NCBI GenBank assembly: GCA_963702835.1
Contig: OY969762.1
Coordinates: forward strand, 3,100,001-3,164,000
Origin: JAFGAV01 sp041479055
GTDB taxonomy: Bacteria > Acidobacteriota > Aminicenantia > Aminicenantales > JAFGAV01
Direction of reading: 5' to 3'
Length of the DNA: 64,000 bases
The position numbers were made by a program, and so were the translations under genes. Below, one piece after another: positions 17,015 to 26,349 of the stretch (position 1 is the first letter of the stretch; each line of letters starts with the position of its first letter). The notes beneath the pieces are model-generated. The model ran no database searches. It was not told the origin of the DNA and saw only the letters and a list, made by a program, of their open reading frames with translations.

Positions 17015-18655
17015 TTAGGGCACAACCAGTTTGGTGAAGGGGAAGACGTAAGCCTGGAGGGTGACGAGGGTGGCCACCAGCCCGGCCAAAGCCAGGCTGT
17101 GGAAAAAGACATAGCGCAGGATGTCGCCCTCGTGGCCATACCATTGAGTGGCCGTTGAAGCCACCACGATGCTCTGGGCGTCGATCATCTTGCCCATGAC
17201 CCCGCCCGAGCTGTTGGCCGCGGCCATGAGCACAGGGCTCAACCCGAGCTGCTGGGCCGAGATTCGCTGCAGGCTGCCGAAGAGAACGTTGGAGGAAGTG
17301 TCCGACCCGGTCAGGGCCACTCCCAGCCAGCCGAGCAGCGTGCCGAAGAAGGGATAGAGGATGCCGGTTCGGGCGAAGGCCAGCCCCAGCGTCGCATCCA
17401 GGCCGGAATAACGGGTGACATACCCCAGGGCCAGCATGGCCGCCACGGTCAGCAGGGAAAAGCGCACCCGCCGGATGGTCTGTCCGTAGATCCGTATGAC
17501 CTGGCCCGGCTTGAGCCGCATAAGGGCCGCGGCCGCCAGGGCGGCGAGGAGGATGCCCGTCCCGGTGAACGACAGGGCGTTGAAAGTGAAAACGGCCGGC
17601 TCGGGCGTCTGAGCCGCCACTACCGGCGGCATCCGCAGGATAAGCCTGTCCAGCCCGGGCACGGCGACTTTGATTAAGAAAAGCCCGTCCAGGAATGTTC
17701 TCACCCGCGGCAGACCCCACAGAAAAACAACCAGGCTCAGGACTCCCCAGGGCAGCCAGGCCCGGACGATCTCGACCCGGGTATGGCGCGGCCGGCCCGA
17801 TCCCCGGCCGGCCCCTTCCTCGCCCGGCAAGAGATAAAGCCGTTTGGGCCGCCAGTGGAGCAGGAACAAGATGAGCGCGGTCAAGGAGCATACCGAGGCG
17901 ATGACATCCACCAGCCAGGGGCCGTGGAAATTCGAGACCAGCCACTGGGGAACGGCGAAGCTCAGCCCGGCCACCAGGAGCGCCGGCCAGACCTCGGCCG
18001 TTTTCTTGAAGCCGGCGAAGGCCCACACCAGCCAGAAGGGCACCAGAATGGAGAAGAAAGGAAGCTGACGGCCGACCATGGCGCTGAGCGTCTTGACCTC
18101 CAGGCCGGTCACCGCGGCCAGGGCCAGGATGGGAGTGCCCAGCGCACCGTAGGCCACCGGAGCGGTATTGGCGATGAGCGAAAGGCCTGAAGCCAGCAGC
18201 GGCCGGAAGCCCAGGCCTATGAGGATGGCGGCCGTTACGGCCACCGGCGTGCCGAAGCCGGCCGCGCCCTCGAAAAAGGCCCCGAAGCAGAAAGCGATGA
18301 GCAGCACTTGGAGGCGGCGGTCCCGGGTAATTCCGGTCAGGCTGTCGCGCATGACGGCGAACGTCCCCGCGGCCTGAGTGAGTTGGTAGAGAAAAATGAT
18401 GTTGAGAATGATCCAGCCGATGGGGAACAGGCCGTAGGCGGCCCCCAGGCCCACGGACCACAGCGCCTTGTCCGGGGGCATGGTGAAGATAGCGACAGCC
18501 ACGGCCAGGGCGGCGGCCAGGCCGAGCAAGGCGGCCAGGTGGGCTTTGACTCTCAGCAGGGCCAAGCTGCCCAGCAGGATCAGGATCGGCAGGGCGGCCA
18601 GCAGCGCCGAAAACCAGGTGTTGTGGAGCGGGTCATAGGCTTGCGGCCAGGGCAT
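17015..18655 (-). CDS. lctP: L-lactate permease
   Basis: The 546-residue integral membrane protein matches the LctP/LldP family, which imports lactate or glycolate. Signature segments are FGAFFEGAAGFGTPVAV, LIANTAPVAYGALGTPI, LTGSDTSSNVLFG and NSSGGVMGKMIDAQSI. At least a dozen hydrophobic segments are visible. Its start overlaps the end of the upstream diguanylate cyclase gene by 23 bases on the same strand, implying co-transcription. Confidence 0.93.
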   Translation of the reverse strand: MPWPQAYDPLHNTWFSALLAALPILILLGSLALLRVKAHLAALLGLAAALAVAVAIFTMPPDKALWSVGLGAAYGLFPIGWIILNIIFLYQLTQAAGTFAVMRDSLTGITRDRRLQVLLIAFCFGAFFEGAAGFGTPVAVTAAILIGLGFRPLLASGLSLIANTAPVAYGALGTPILALAAVTGLEVKTLSAMVGRQLPFFSILVPFWLVWAFAGFKKTAEVWPALLVAGLSFAVPQWLVSNFHGPWLVDVIASVCSLTALILFLLHWRPKRLYLLPGEEGAGRGSGRPRHTRVEIVRAWLPWGVLSLVVFLWGLPRVRTFLDGLFLIKVAVPGLDRLILRMPPVVAAQTPEPAVFTFNALSFTGTGILLAALAAAALMRLKPGQVIRIYGQTIRRVRFSLLTVAAMLALGYVTRYSGLDATLGLAFARTGILYPFFGTLLGWLGVALTGSDTSSNVLFGSLQRISAQQLGLSPVLMAAANSSGGVMGKMIDAQSIVVASTATQWYGHEGDILRYVFFHSLALAGLVATLVTLQAYVFPFTKLVVP

Positions 18656-19655
18656 CGGATTTTCGCTTTCGGTGTTTTTGCCTGTACATCCGCCGGTCGG
18701 CCAGCCGGACGAGATTATCCAAAGAGGGCTGACGGCTGGCCGCGCGGCGCACCAGGCCGATGCTCACGCTTATCTTGAATTTGTTTGTTCTCTTTTGGTT
18801 GAAGGCCGTTAATTTTTCTTTCAGCCTTTCCAGAAGGACCCGGTCTCTTTTCGGCGAGGAGGTCAGGATCAACACGGCGAACTCATCCCCGCCGATGCGG
18901 CCGATGATGTCGGACTCGCGGAAAGCTTCGCGGATAATGCGGCCAAAGTCGGCCAGGGCTTGGTCGCCGGCCTTATGACCCCAGGTATCGTTAATGGCTT
19001 TCAGGCTGTCGATGTCGAGGTACAATAAGCAGACGTTGTCATGGAGGCGCTTGGCGATCTTCAGCGTCTGCTGGCCCAGGGTGAAAAACCCGCGGCGGTT
19101 GTGCAGGCCGGTCAGGTCATCGGTAAGGGACTGGCTGATGAGCTTTTGGTTGACCCGCTCCAGCTCGAGAAGGGCCTTGTGCAGCTGTTTTTCCGCTTTT
19201 TTGCGGGCGGTGATATCGACGATGATTCCATCGTAATAGAGAATCCGGCCGCCCAAGTCTTTGACGGCATGGGGAAGGTTCCGGACCCATATCCGGCGGC
19301 CGTCCAAGCGACGCAGCTCGAACTCCGAAAAGAAGGTAGTCTTCGAATCCAGTTTATGGAGATGTTCATCCCGGTCTCGTTTTTTGACGTACAAGTCCTG
19401 GACGTTAAGGCTAGAGAGGCCGGAGATTTTCTCGGCGCCGATCATGTCGGCCAGGGAAGGGTTGGCCTCAATGATTCGTCCCTCGGGCGTTGTCCGGTAA
19501 ACGCCGACCGGCAGATGCTCGAGCAGGATACGGTAGCGCTCTTCCGAGGCCAGCAGGGCTTGCCGGTCTTGCTCGTGTTGGGCGATCTCCTCTTGGAGAC
19601 GATGGGATCCGGGGATAGCCCCCACCCCGGCCCGGGAAGAACGCTTCCTCTCCAT
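18633..19655 (-). CDS. PAS-GGDEF diguanylate cyclase
   Basis: The 340-residue cytoplasmic protein has a coiled N-terminus, one PAS domain (about 38-150, with GVYRTTPEGRIIEANPSL and a DITARKKAE linker) and a GGDEF domain (about 170-335). The catalytic GGDEF is intact at residues 255-259, and the inhibitory RxxD site is present as RESD (246-249), so it should make cyclic di-GMP with product feedback. The input to the PAS domain is unknown. It lies upstream of, and overlaps, lctP. A possible receiver of the signal is the PilZ protein at 27421. Confidence 0.92.
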   Translation of the reverse strand: MERKRSSRAGVGAIPGSHRLQEEIAQHEQDRQALLASEERYRILLEHLPVGVYRTTPEGRIIEANPSLADMIGAEKISGLSSLNVQDLYVKKRDRDEHLHKLDSKTTFFSEFELRRLDGRRIWVRNLPHAVKDLGGRILYYDGIIVDITARKKAEKQLHKALLELERVNQKLISQSLTDDLTGLHNRRGFFTLGQQTLKIAKRLHDNVCLLYLDIDSLKAINDTWGHKAGDQALADFGRIIREAFRESDIIGRIGGDEFAVLILTSSPKRDRVLLERLKEKLTAFNQKRTNKFKISVSIGLVRRAASRQPSLDNLVRLADRRMYRQKHRKRKSDALAASL

Positions 19656-19708
19656 TTTCTCTTTTTTTTATACTATATCAAGGCCCTCAGCTTGACAAGG
19701 CCGGATGA

Positions 19709-19738
19709 TTGACGAACCGCCGCGGCTGAGACTACAAT
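19709..19738 (+). promoter_or_regulatory. Sigma-70 promoter for the papain-like protease
   Basis: TTGACG (19709-19714), an 18-base spacer and TACAAT (19733-19738), 47 bases before the ATG, which is preceded by GGAGGGAAGGG. Confidence 0.6.
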
Positions 19739-19785
19739 TATAGAAACGGTTGATGGCCGTTGATCTTTGATACGGAGGGAAGGGA

Positions 19786-21204
19786 ATGCGCGGGACCGTC
19801 CTTATCGGCAAAGTCATTCCGGTTCTTCTGATTGTTCTGCTGCCGGCGGGCCTTTCCGCCCCGGTGGCCTCTTCCCAGTCCGGCCAGGAGCGGGGTTTAG
19901 GTTTGAAACTGGCCACACCCGAGATGCTGCGGGGAATCCCCCTGGCCTTCACTCCTTTTTCGGGCGATGAGCTGCCTCGGGCGGTGGACCTTTCCAAGGA
20001 CATGCCGCCGGTGGGCAATCAGGGCAAACAGATGTCCTGCACGGCCTGGTCCGTCGCTTATGCCGTGAAAAGCTATCAGGAGAAACTTGAGGAGCGGCGG
20101 TCCTATGTCCGCAGCGACGGCACTATGGACGCCAACAACGTCTTCAGCCCGTCCTTCATCTACAACCAGATCAACAACGGCCGCGACTCGGGCAGTTTTT
20201 TCGTCGACGCCTTCAACCTGCTGCATGAACAGGGGGCGGCCTCTTGGGCCGACATGCCTTACCAGGAGAACGACTTTACCTCCCCGCCCAACCCCCCGGC
20301 CAAAGCCCGGGCTAAGCGCTACCGCATCGATTACTACCGGCAGATCAACGTCCAGGACCCCAAGGAGATCAAGGCCCACCTCAACGCCGGCTATCCGGTG
20401 CTCATCGGCGCTACCGTGGACCAGGCTTTCCGGGATATGCCTTCCGGCCAGATCTGGCGCACGACCGGACAGCCCCTGGGCGCTCATGCCATGGTCGTCA
20501 TCGGCTATGACGACGGCAAGAACGCCTTCAAAGTCATGAACTCCTGGGGCCGGCAGTGGGGGGACAACGGATTCGGCTGGATCGACTACGCTTTGTTCCG
20601 GCGCGTGGTGAATGAGGCCTATGTGGTCAAGGATGCCTTGAACAGCTCATCGGAAGCCGTGGTCGAGCCCCAACCTCAACCGCAGCCCCGACCTCAGCCC
20701 CGTCCGGATGATGCTCGGCCTCGGCCGCAGCCCCAGCCGGTCTGGCAGCCCGCTCCGGCCTCCCTGGCGGTAACTAATGTGCAGCACAACGCCTATTATC
20801 CGAACAGGCCCGACCTGGGCTATTTCATGACCTTCAGCGGGACCATCGACATCCCGGCCGGCACCGGCCGGTCTGACCAGGTGGTCATCTATTTCCATTT
20901 CGACATGGGCGACGGCCAGAAAGGCCAGCAGGTCCAGAGCCTTAACCCCAACTACACCAACCCCTACGGCTTCGTGGCCTGCGGCACGACGGTCTATCCG
21001 GTGCCCCCTCAGGGGTTAAAGGCGAACTGGCAGGCCTGGGTGCCCTACAGCGCCTTCAACGTCATGCGGGGCCAGTATGTCTGGACACCCCAAGGCCAGG
21101 TCTATCAGCAGGCGACCACCTACCTGGTGGCCCAGCCCGTCTTGTTCGTGGACAACTTCGGCGTGGCCTATGGCCAGCCCTATCGGTTCTTCGTGAATTT
21201 TTAA
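19786..21204 (+). CDS. Secreted C1A (papain-like) cysteine protease with C-terminal domain
   Basis: The 472-residue product has a signal peptide, then a papain fold. The oxyanion glutamine is in PVGNQG (Q79), the nucleophile in SCTAWS (C85), His in LGAHAMVV (H234) and Asn in MNSWGRQWGDNG (N252). A Pro-Gln/Arg-rich linker (about 288-325) leads to a beta-rich C-terminal domain of about 140 residues with no recognised family. All catalytic residues are present, so it is probably an active extracytoplasmic peptidase. No separate inhibitory propeptide is obvious beyond the first 60 residues. Confidence 0.88.
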   Translation: MRGTVLIGKVIPVLLIVLLPAGLSAPVASSQSGQERGLGLKLATPEMLRGIPLAFTPFSGDELPRAVDLSKDMPPVGNQGKQMSCTAWSVAYAVKSYQEKLEERRSYVRSDGTMDANNVFSPSFIYNQINNGRDSGSFFVDAFNLLHEQGAASWADMPYQENDFTSPPNPPAKARAKRYRIDYYRQINVQDPKEIKAHLNAGYPVLIGATVDQAFRDMPSGQIWRTTGQPLGAHAMVVIGYDDGKNAFKVMNSWGRQWGDNGFGWIDYALFRRVVNEAYVVKDALNSSSEAVVEPQPQPQPRPQPRPDDARPRPQPQPVWQPAPASLAVTNVQHNAYYPNRPDLGYFMTFSGTIDIPAGTGRSDQVVIYFHFDMGDGQKGQQVQSLNPNYTNPYGFVACGTTVYPVPPQGLKANWQAWVPYSAFNVMRGQYVWTPQGQVYQQATTYLVAQPVLFVDNFGVAYGQPYRFFVNF

Positions 21205-21207
21205 AAA

Positions 21208-22005
21208 TCAGACGCGGAGGGCGGCCCGAAAGATTGTCACGGCTTGGCCGGCGATCTTGACCCGCTTTCCCTCCAGCCTGACTTTGAGGACGCCCCCGCG
21301 CTCCGATGCCTGATAGGCCAGCATCTCCGGCTTGCCCAGCTTGGCCGCCCAGTAGGGAGTCAGGGCGCAGTGGGAGGAGCCGGTGGCCGGGTCTTCGTCG
21401 ACACCCACGGCCGGAGCGAAGAACCGTGAGACGAAGTCGAACCCCTTCAGCGAAGCGCGGCTGGTGACAATCACACCGCGCACGGGAATGCCAAGCAGCC
21501 GCTGGAAATCGGGGCGGAGTTTCCGCACCATGCCTTCGACGGCCACTTCCACCAGAGCATCCTCCTGGCTTCGGCCGATAAGCAAGGGTTTGAGTCGCAG
21601 GGCGGCCGCTAAGGCTTTGGCCCAGGAAGGAGGCCGAGGGCTCACCGGCCGAGCCGGAAAATCGAGCTCGATCCACTTTCCCCGCCTCGAGGCGGTCAAC
21701 AGGCCGCTGAGTGTGTGGAAACGGGCCTGCGCGCCGAGGGGGAGAATGCCTTCCTCCTACAGAATGTGGGCGCTGGCCAGAGTGGCATGTCCGCACAATT
21801 TCACCTCAACACGGGGCGTGAACCAGCGCAATCGGAAGCCGCCCTTCTCCGGTACAAGAAAGGCCGTCTCGGACAGGTTCATCTCCTTGGCCACATTCTG
21901 CATCCAGGCCGCCGGCGCCGGCCGTTCGAGCAGACAGACGCCCGCCGGGTTGCCCCGGAAGGGCTTGGCGCTGAAGGAATCAACCTGAAAAAGGGGAATG
22001 CTCAT
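21208..22005 (-). pseudogene. PhzF-family isomerase interrupted by one in-frame amber codon
   Basis: Read through, the frame is a normal-length PhzF protein (265 codons): start MSIPLFQVDSFSAKPFRGNPAG, catalytic Glu in NLSETAFL, GHATLASAHIL, and the C-terminal GVDEDPATGSSHCALTPYWA. A single TAG at 21757-21759 lies after ASAHIL and before EEGILPLGAQARF, where the family has an aromatic residue. No frameshift is present. A good AGGAGG site precedes the ATG. TAG is a normal stop in neighbours, so this is probably a recent nonsense mutation; a restart at 21699 would lack the active-site half. Confidence 0.85.
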
Positions 22006-22049
22006 GGTTATCCTCCTCGACAGTTTTTCGATCCTCTTGCATCTAATAT

Positions 22050-23145
22050 AAACGCATTATTAATTGTTACAATTTGGATTAATTTATGTTAAACTGTTTA
22101 TATGGAACCGATCGATATCCGGCATCCGGAGGTGACCCGGGACAGCCTGGTAGCTTTTGCCAAGAGTATCCCGGGGGCGTGGATGGGATTAAAGATTGCA
22201 GCCCTGCTTTTAATCGTCGAAGGACAGCGGCCGGGCTGGACAGCCAGGGTCTTGGGTCTGACGCGCATGAGCTTGAATCGCTGGATAAAGACCGTGAATG
22301 CCGGGGGGTTGAAAGCTTTGAGGAACAAGCCCAAACCAGGGAGGCCGTCTCGGCTGACTCCCCAGATCGCGCAAGAGGTGGAACGGCACTTAGAGCAATC
22401 GCCTCAGGAATTTGGCCTGAACCGGGCCCGGTGGGATGGCCCCACCTTGGCCGAGCACTTAAAACGTCGGTACGGGTTGAAACTGAAGGTGCGGCAGGCC
22501 CAGATGTGGATGCATCAGCTGGGATATCGCTTGAAACGGGCCAGTTATTCGTATCTTCAGGCCCGGGCGGAAGAAGCGAAGCGGTTTCGCCGCGAGTTAA
22601 AAAAAACTTCAGAATCTGGGTCCTCGGGAGACGGTGGTTTTTCAAGATGAAACGGGTTTTACCCTGCATCCCCGGCTGGGACGGGGGTGGGCCAAGAGAG
22701 GACATTCTTTTCGCATCCCTACCACCAGCCAACATCACCAGCGGCTTAATCTTTCGGGTTGGGTGGCACCGCTTCTGGGACGATACGGAATGATTCGCAC
22801 GGAACGGGGAGATCGGAAAGGGTTTGTTAAGGTCTTGAGACATCTCTACCGGCGTCTGCGCGGTTATGTGATTTGGCTTTATGTTGATCGGGCACGATGG
22901 CATAAGGGAGAGCCGGTGGAGTGTTTCCTTCAAACTCGCCCGCGTATCCATATGGAGTACCTTCCTCGCTATCAGCCGGGATTGAATCCCCAAGAGCAAA
23001 TCTGGAAACAAGCCCGATATGAAGCCACGACCAATCGCTGGTTCGAAAACCTGGAGTTGATCTGGCTGGCCATCCTAAGAACTGTCCACTCCTGGTCTCC
23101 CAAGAAAATACGCCGATTGTGTAACATCTGTTAATGCGTGGACAT
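22050..23145 (+). mobile_element. IS630-type insertion sequence
   Basis: About 1.1 kb. Imperfect terminal repeats ACGCATTATTAATTGTTACA (22052-22071) and, inverted, ACGCATTAACAGATGTTACA (23120-23139) match at 16 of 20 positions and enclose the transposase. IS630-type elements insert at TA; TA dinucleotides lie just outside both ends (22048-22049 and 23146-23147), so exact ends are uncertain by a few bases. Confidence 0.8.
22102..23134 (+). CDS. IS630-family transposase, two frames joined at an A8 run
   Basis: The first frame (22102-22650) carries the helix-turn-helix (TARVLGLTRMSLNRWI) and the winged-helix region. The second (to 23134) carries the DDE catalytic part: VVFQDETGF, WLYVDRARWH and the YQPGLNPQEQIW glutamate. 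The frames meet at a run of eight A's (22609-22616). Losing one A would give an in-frame fusion reading KKLQNLGPRETVVFQDE. A slippage mechanism is known for this family, so the gene may be functional rather than broken. Confidence 0.85.
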
Positions 23146-24563
23146 TAGTTCTTTTTATAGCCGCCGATCAGCTTGTCATAAACCCACAGCAGGATCATCG
23201 AGGCCAGGCCGATCCCGCTGATGATGAGCCAGATGGGAATGGTTTGGGGGGGCAGATGATGTTTGATGCGGTCGGAGATGAAATGCTCGAACATCCGGCC
23301 CCCGACCGGGCCGCCGACGATGCTGGCCAGGGCGATGGGCAGGTTGACGTAGCCCAGGTACAGCCCCTCCTGGCCTTTGGGGGCGATGGCGCCCACATAC
23401 TCGTAAATGCGCGGAGAGGCCATCATCTCGCCCACGGCCATGGAGGCGATGGATAAGAGCAGGAACAAGCCGGCCACGGGCAGGGCAATGCTCCCAATAC
23501 TGATTTTTTGATACAGGTCGGTGAAGAGCAGCGGAGGGAGGACGTTGATCAGCATTCCGGCGGTCACCACGCCTGCCCCGATCATGATGGTTTTGACCGG
23601 GGTCCAGCGCTTGACCAGGAGGGTAATGAGCATCTGGAAAGCGACGATCATGAGTGGGTTGGCCAGGGTGTAGAGTTCGACGGGCGCATTGGGGTCGATA
23701 TGCCGCAGGAAGAGCGGCATGAGGTTGTAGAGCTGGATGTAGAGAAACCAGAACATAGCGATGACAACGATGAAGAAAACAAAGCGGATGTTGCTCAGGA
23801 CGGTGAAGATGCCCAGAAGGGCTTCACCCAGGGTCCGCTTCCGGACTTTCTGGCCGTCCTTCACGCCGTCGCTGACAAACTCCGGTTCGCGATAGACTAA
23901 TAAAGTGACGAGCATCCCCAGCAGGGCAAAGGCCGAGGAGACGATAAAGATCTTGGGGATGCCCTGGACTCCGAAAATCTCGGTGATCTTTAACTTGACG
24001 AGGCCCTTAATGCTGAATTCGCCCCGCCTGACGAAATAGGCCACAATCCGGCCCACCACCGAGCCGATGTTGATGACCATGTAGAATATGCCGAACCCCA
24101 GGGTGGCCCGCCGTCCGGCCGTCTTCTGGATCGTGCCGGCGATGCAGGGTTTGACGATCGAGCCGCCCAGGCCGATGAGGATGATGCCGGTCAAGGCCAT
24201 CAGGAGGTAGTAGGGCAGCAGGTCGCCCTGTTTTCCGAAGAGGGCCGGCGTCATCCGCTGGGTGGCGGCCATGACAAAGTATCCCAGGGAGATCAGGACG
24301 AAGGCCACGGAGAGCGACCGTTTGAACCCGAACTTGTCGGCCAGGGTCCCGGACAGGATGGGCAGGAAATAGATCAGGCCCCAGAGCACCGTTCCGTTAA
24401 GGAGGGTGGCCAGGGTAGGGCTCATGCCCAGGGTTTCCTTGAGGAAGATGACCATAAAAGAGGCCATGGCGTAGTAGGCCGCTCGCTCGAAAAGCTCGAT
24501 GGTGTTGGCCGTCCAGAAGGTGGCCGGGAAACGCTGCTTGGCGGCGGGCTGGGGGTCGGTCAT
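23145..24563 (-). CDS. POT-family proton-dependent oligopeptide transporter
   Basis: The 472-residue membrane protein has about 12-14 hydrophobic segments. The N-terminal ELFERAAYY carries the ExxER-type proton-coupling motif of POT peptide transporters, and FGIFYMVINIGSVVG is the family's helix-5 signature. The ATG at 24561-24563 follows AAAGGAGC; a longer start at 24617 lacks a site. It imports di- or tripeptides with protons, which fits the many peptidases nearby. The stop codon overlaps the right-hand target TA of the IS630 element, so the insertion landed at the very end of this gene. Confidence 0.85.
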   Translation of the reverse strand: MTDPQPAAKQRFPATFWTANTIELFERAAYYAMASFMVIFLKETLGMSPTLATLLNGTVLWGLIYFLPILSGTLADKFGFKRSLSVAFVLISLGYFVMAATQRMTPALFGKQGDLLPYYLLMALTGIILIGLGGSIVKPCIAGTIQKTAGRRATLGFGIFYMVINIGSVVGRIVAYFVRRGEFSIKGLVKLKITEIFGVQGIPKIFIVSSAFALLGMLVTLLVYREPEFVSDGVKDGQKVRKRTLGEALLGIFTVLSNIRFVFFIVVIAMFWFLYIQLYNLMPLFLRHIDPNAPVELYTLANPLMIVAFQMLITLLVKRWTPVKTIMIGAGVVTAGMLINVLPPLLFTDLYQKISIGSIALPVAGLFLLLSIASMAVGEMMASPRIYEYVGAIAPKGQEGLYLGYVNLPIALASIVGGPVGGRMFEHFISDRIKHHLPPQTIPIWLIISGIGLASMILLWVYDKLIGGYKKN

Positions 24564-24644
24564 GGGCTGCTCCTTTCTTGAGTTAAAAAACATAATCGAG
24601 TCGGGCGGTTTTGGCAAGTCTGTTAGCTCGTTTTGGCGGGTTGC

Positions 24645-25547
24645 TTAAGGATGTCTGCGGCCTCGGAGAAGAGCGCCGGAACCTCGGATTTCCGGCAGGC
24701 AAAATGATATCCGGTAGGATTGACGGCAGCCCGAGCAGCGCATGACGGCTTCTAATTTTTCGCACTTTGTACCTTTTTCCGTTGAGAATTCCGGATGCCA
24801 GCGGCCGCCGCACCGGCGGCAGGATGCGGGCAGGACGAGCCGAGCCGGAACGGTCTGTCCGGACCCGTCCGTCCGGCTGACCTTGAAAAGCTTAATGCGA
24901 TAGGGCGCGCCCGGCATGTCCCGGATTTCCCGGAGAAGCCCCTCAAAATAGCGGAGTGTCTCGGCGGCTTTCTCTCCGGCCAGCCGGCGTCCGGCTCGGG
25001 TCCTCATGTTCCGCGGCAGGACGGCGGCATAGGTCAGCTCTTTGCTCAAGTATTCGGCGATAGCCCGCTCCAGGTTGCGGCCGCGCAGGGCCGACTTAAG
25101 AAAAAACTGGGCCACGCCCAGGCGCCCGAACTTCGACAAAAAATCCGCGTCATGGACGATGTCGGCCAGGATGTCCTGCCCGGCCCCGGATTGATAAAGG
25201 CTTTTCAGGGCTTTGGCAAGGCGGTTGACGAAACGCCGGGAAAAACCTGCTTGGCCCAATATTCTGGAAGCGGCGGCAGAGGCAGCTTGTTCCTCGGGTT
25301 TTTCATCTGGATGGTATAGGCCGCCGGCGAATTTGCCGGCATCGTGGAACAGGCCGGCCAGGTAGGCGAGGTCGGCGTCTAGTCCTTCTTCTTTAGCCAG
25401 GCGGCGGCAGAGGGCCGCGACATGCTCTGAATGTTCCCAGAGAAAGCTGTCGCTTGCGCCGGAGGGACGCCCGGAGAAACGGCGCTCGGCGCGCATAATC
25501 AGCCCCCGGGCCTGTTCGGTTGCACGTTGGTATCTGGATGACAGCAT
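24645..25547 (-). CDS. HD-domain hydrolase with C-terminal zinc-ribbon-like region
   Basis: The 300-residue protein has an HD phosphohydrolase domain (about 35-180): HSEHVAALCRRL and the metal pair in LAGLFHDAGKF, with a later VHDADFLSKFG. The C-terminal third contains CRRCGG and CSGC cysteine pairs, consistent with a small zinc ribbon. Substrate unknown; related HD proteins act on nucleotides or tRNA ends. The start codon is 15 bases from the divergent mobA-like frame, so the two share a promoter region. Confidence 0.75.
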   Translation of the reverse strand: MLSSRYQRATEQARGLIMRAERRFSGRPSGASDSFLWEHSEHVAALCRRLAKEEGLDADLAYLAGLFHDAGKFAGGLYHPDEKPEEQAASAAASRILGQAGFSRRFVNRLAKALKSLYQSGAGQDILADIVHDADFLSKFGRLGVAQFFLKSALRGRNLERAIAEYLSKELTYAAVLPRNMRTRAGRRLAGEKAAETLRYFEGLLREIRDMPGAPYRIKLFKVSRTDGSGQTVPARLVLPASCRRCGGRWHPEFSTEKGTKCEKLEAVMRCSGCRQSYRISFCLPEIRGSGALLRGRRHP

Positions 25548-25598
25548 GGCTGCCCGCGAGGATTGATTATACAAGATATTGCGATTAAGATTGAAAAA

Positions 25599-26255
25599 AT
25601 GCGCTACCCCATCCGCTGTGCCGGCCGGCCGGTCAGCCTGATCCTTTTGGCCGGAGGACGAAGCCGCCGCATGAAGCGGGATAAGGCCGGCCTGCCCATG
25701 CCCGAGGGCACCCTCCTGGAGCGCATCCTCCTCCAGGTGGAAGGGTATTTCGATGACATCCTCATCAGCCTTTCTCCGGGCCAGCGGCTGTCTATCTCCA
25801 GGGGGAAGTCCCCCGCCGGCGGCCGCCCCGCTTTTCGCTGTATCGAGGACGCAGTTCCCGGCCAGGGCCCCATGGCCGGGATCCTGGCCGGCTTGAAGGC
25901 CGCCTCCCATGAAGTCTGCGCTGTTATTGCCTGCGACATGCCCGATATTCACATCGATTTTCTTCGCCGCCTGGTCCGAAAGGCCGAGATTTTCGATGTC
26001 GTAGTGCCTCTCTCCTCCGACGGCTTGGCCGAACCTCTATTCGCCGTATATCGCCGGAAGGTTCGGGCCAAGATGCAAAAGCTATTAGACTCGGGTCAAA
26101 GAAGTCTTCTTCCTCTCTTGGATCGGGTCAAGACCTGCCGCTTTCCCGTCCGGGACACCGCCTGGCTCAAAAACCTCAATACTCCGGATGATTATCGGTT
26201 GTTCCTGAAAACGCTGAAGGCCAAGCCCTCTGTTGCGCGCGGCCGGCCGGCTTGA
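25599..26255 (+). CDS. mobA: Molybdenum cofactor guanylyltransferase (MobA-like)
   Basis: The 218-residue nucleotidyltransferase has the signature LILLAGGRSRRMKRDKAGLPMP, then GPMAGILAGL and the metal-binding VIACDMPDI, as in MobA, which attaches GMP to molybdopterin. The late NTPDDYR element also fits. The ATG at 25599 is preferred; a TTG at 25563 would add 12 residues. It lies about 3.7 kb from dmsABC, whose catalytic subunit needs bis-MGD cofactor. Confidence 0.85.
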   Translation: MRYPIRCAGRPVSLILLAGGRSRRMKRDKAGLPMPEGTLLERILLQVEGYFDDILISLSPGQRLSISRGKSPAGGRPAFRCIEDAVPGQGPMAGILAGLKAASHEVCAVIACDMPDIHIDFLRRLVRKAEIFDVVVPLSSDGLAEPLFAVYRRKVRAKMQKLLDSGQRSLLPLLDRVKTCRFPVRDTAWLKNLNTPDDYRLFLKTLKAKPSVARGRPA

Positions 26256-26349
26256 GGGCTGTATTCCAGTTATTATTGCCATGAGTGGCTTGGTTGTGAT
26301 AATAGATTTTTTTCATACCGACTGATGGCAGGGAAGGAGGCCGAGACCG

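Noticed and set aside
16455..18461. A 668-codon open frame on the minus strand overlapping lctP
   Set aside because: It is a shifted shadow of the lactate permease gene in GC-rich DNA; the translation is Gly/Pro/Arg-rich with no domains, and the permease frame has strong motifs.
20667..20760. A DNA tandem repeat in the papain-like gene
   Set aside because: It is a coding Pro-Gln/Arg linker with degenerate codons, not a mobile or structural repeat.
21757..21759. Genome-wide recoding of TAG as sense
   Set aside because: Many sound genes here end in TAG (for example the aminotransferase at 8554 and cassette 2 at 37047), so TAG works as a stop.
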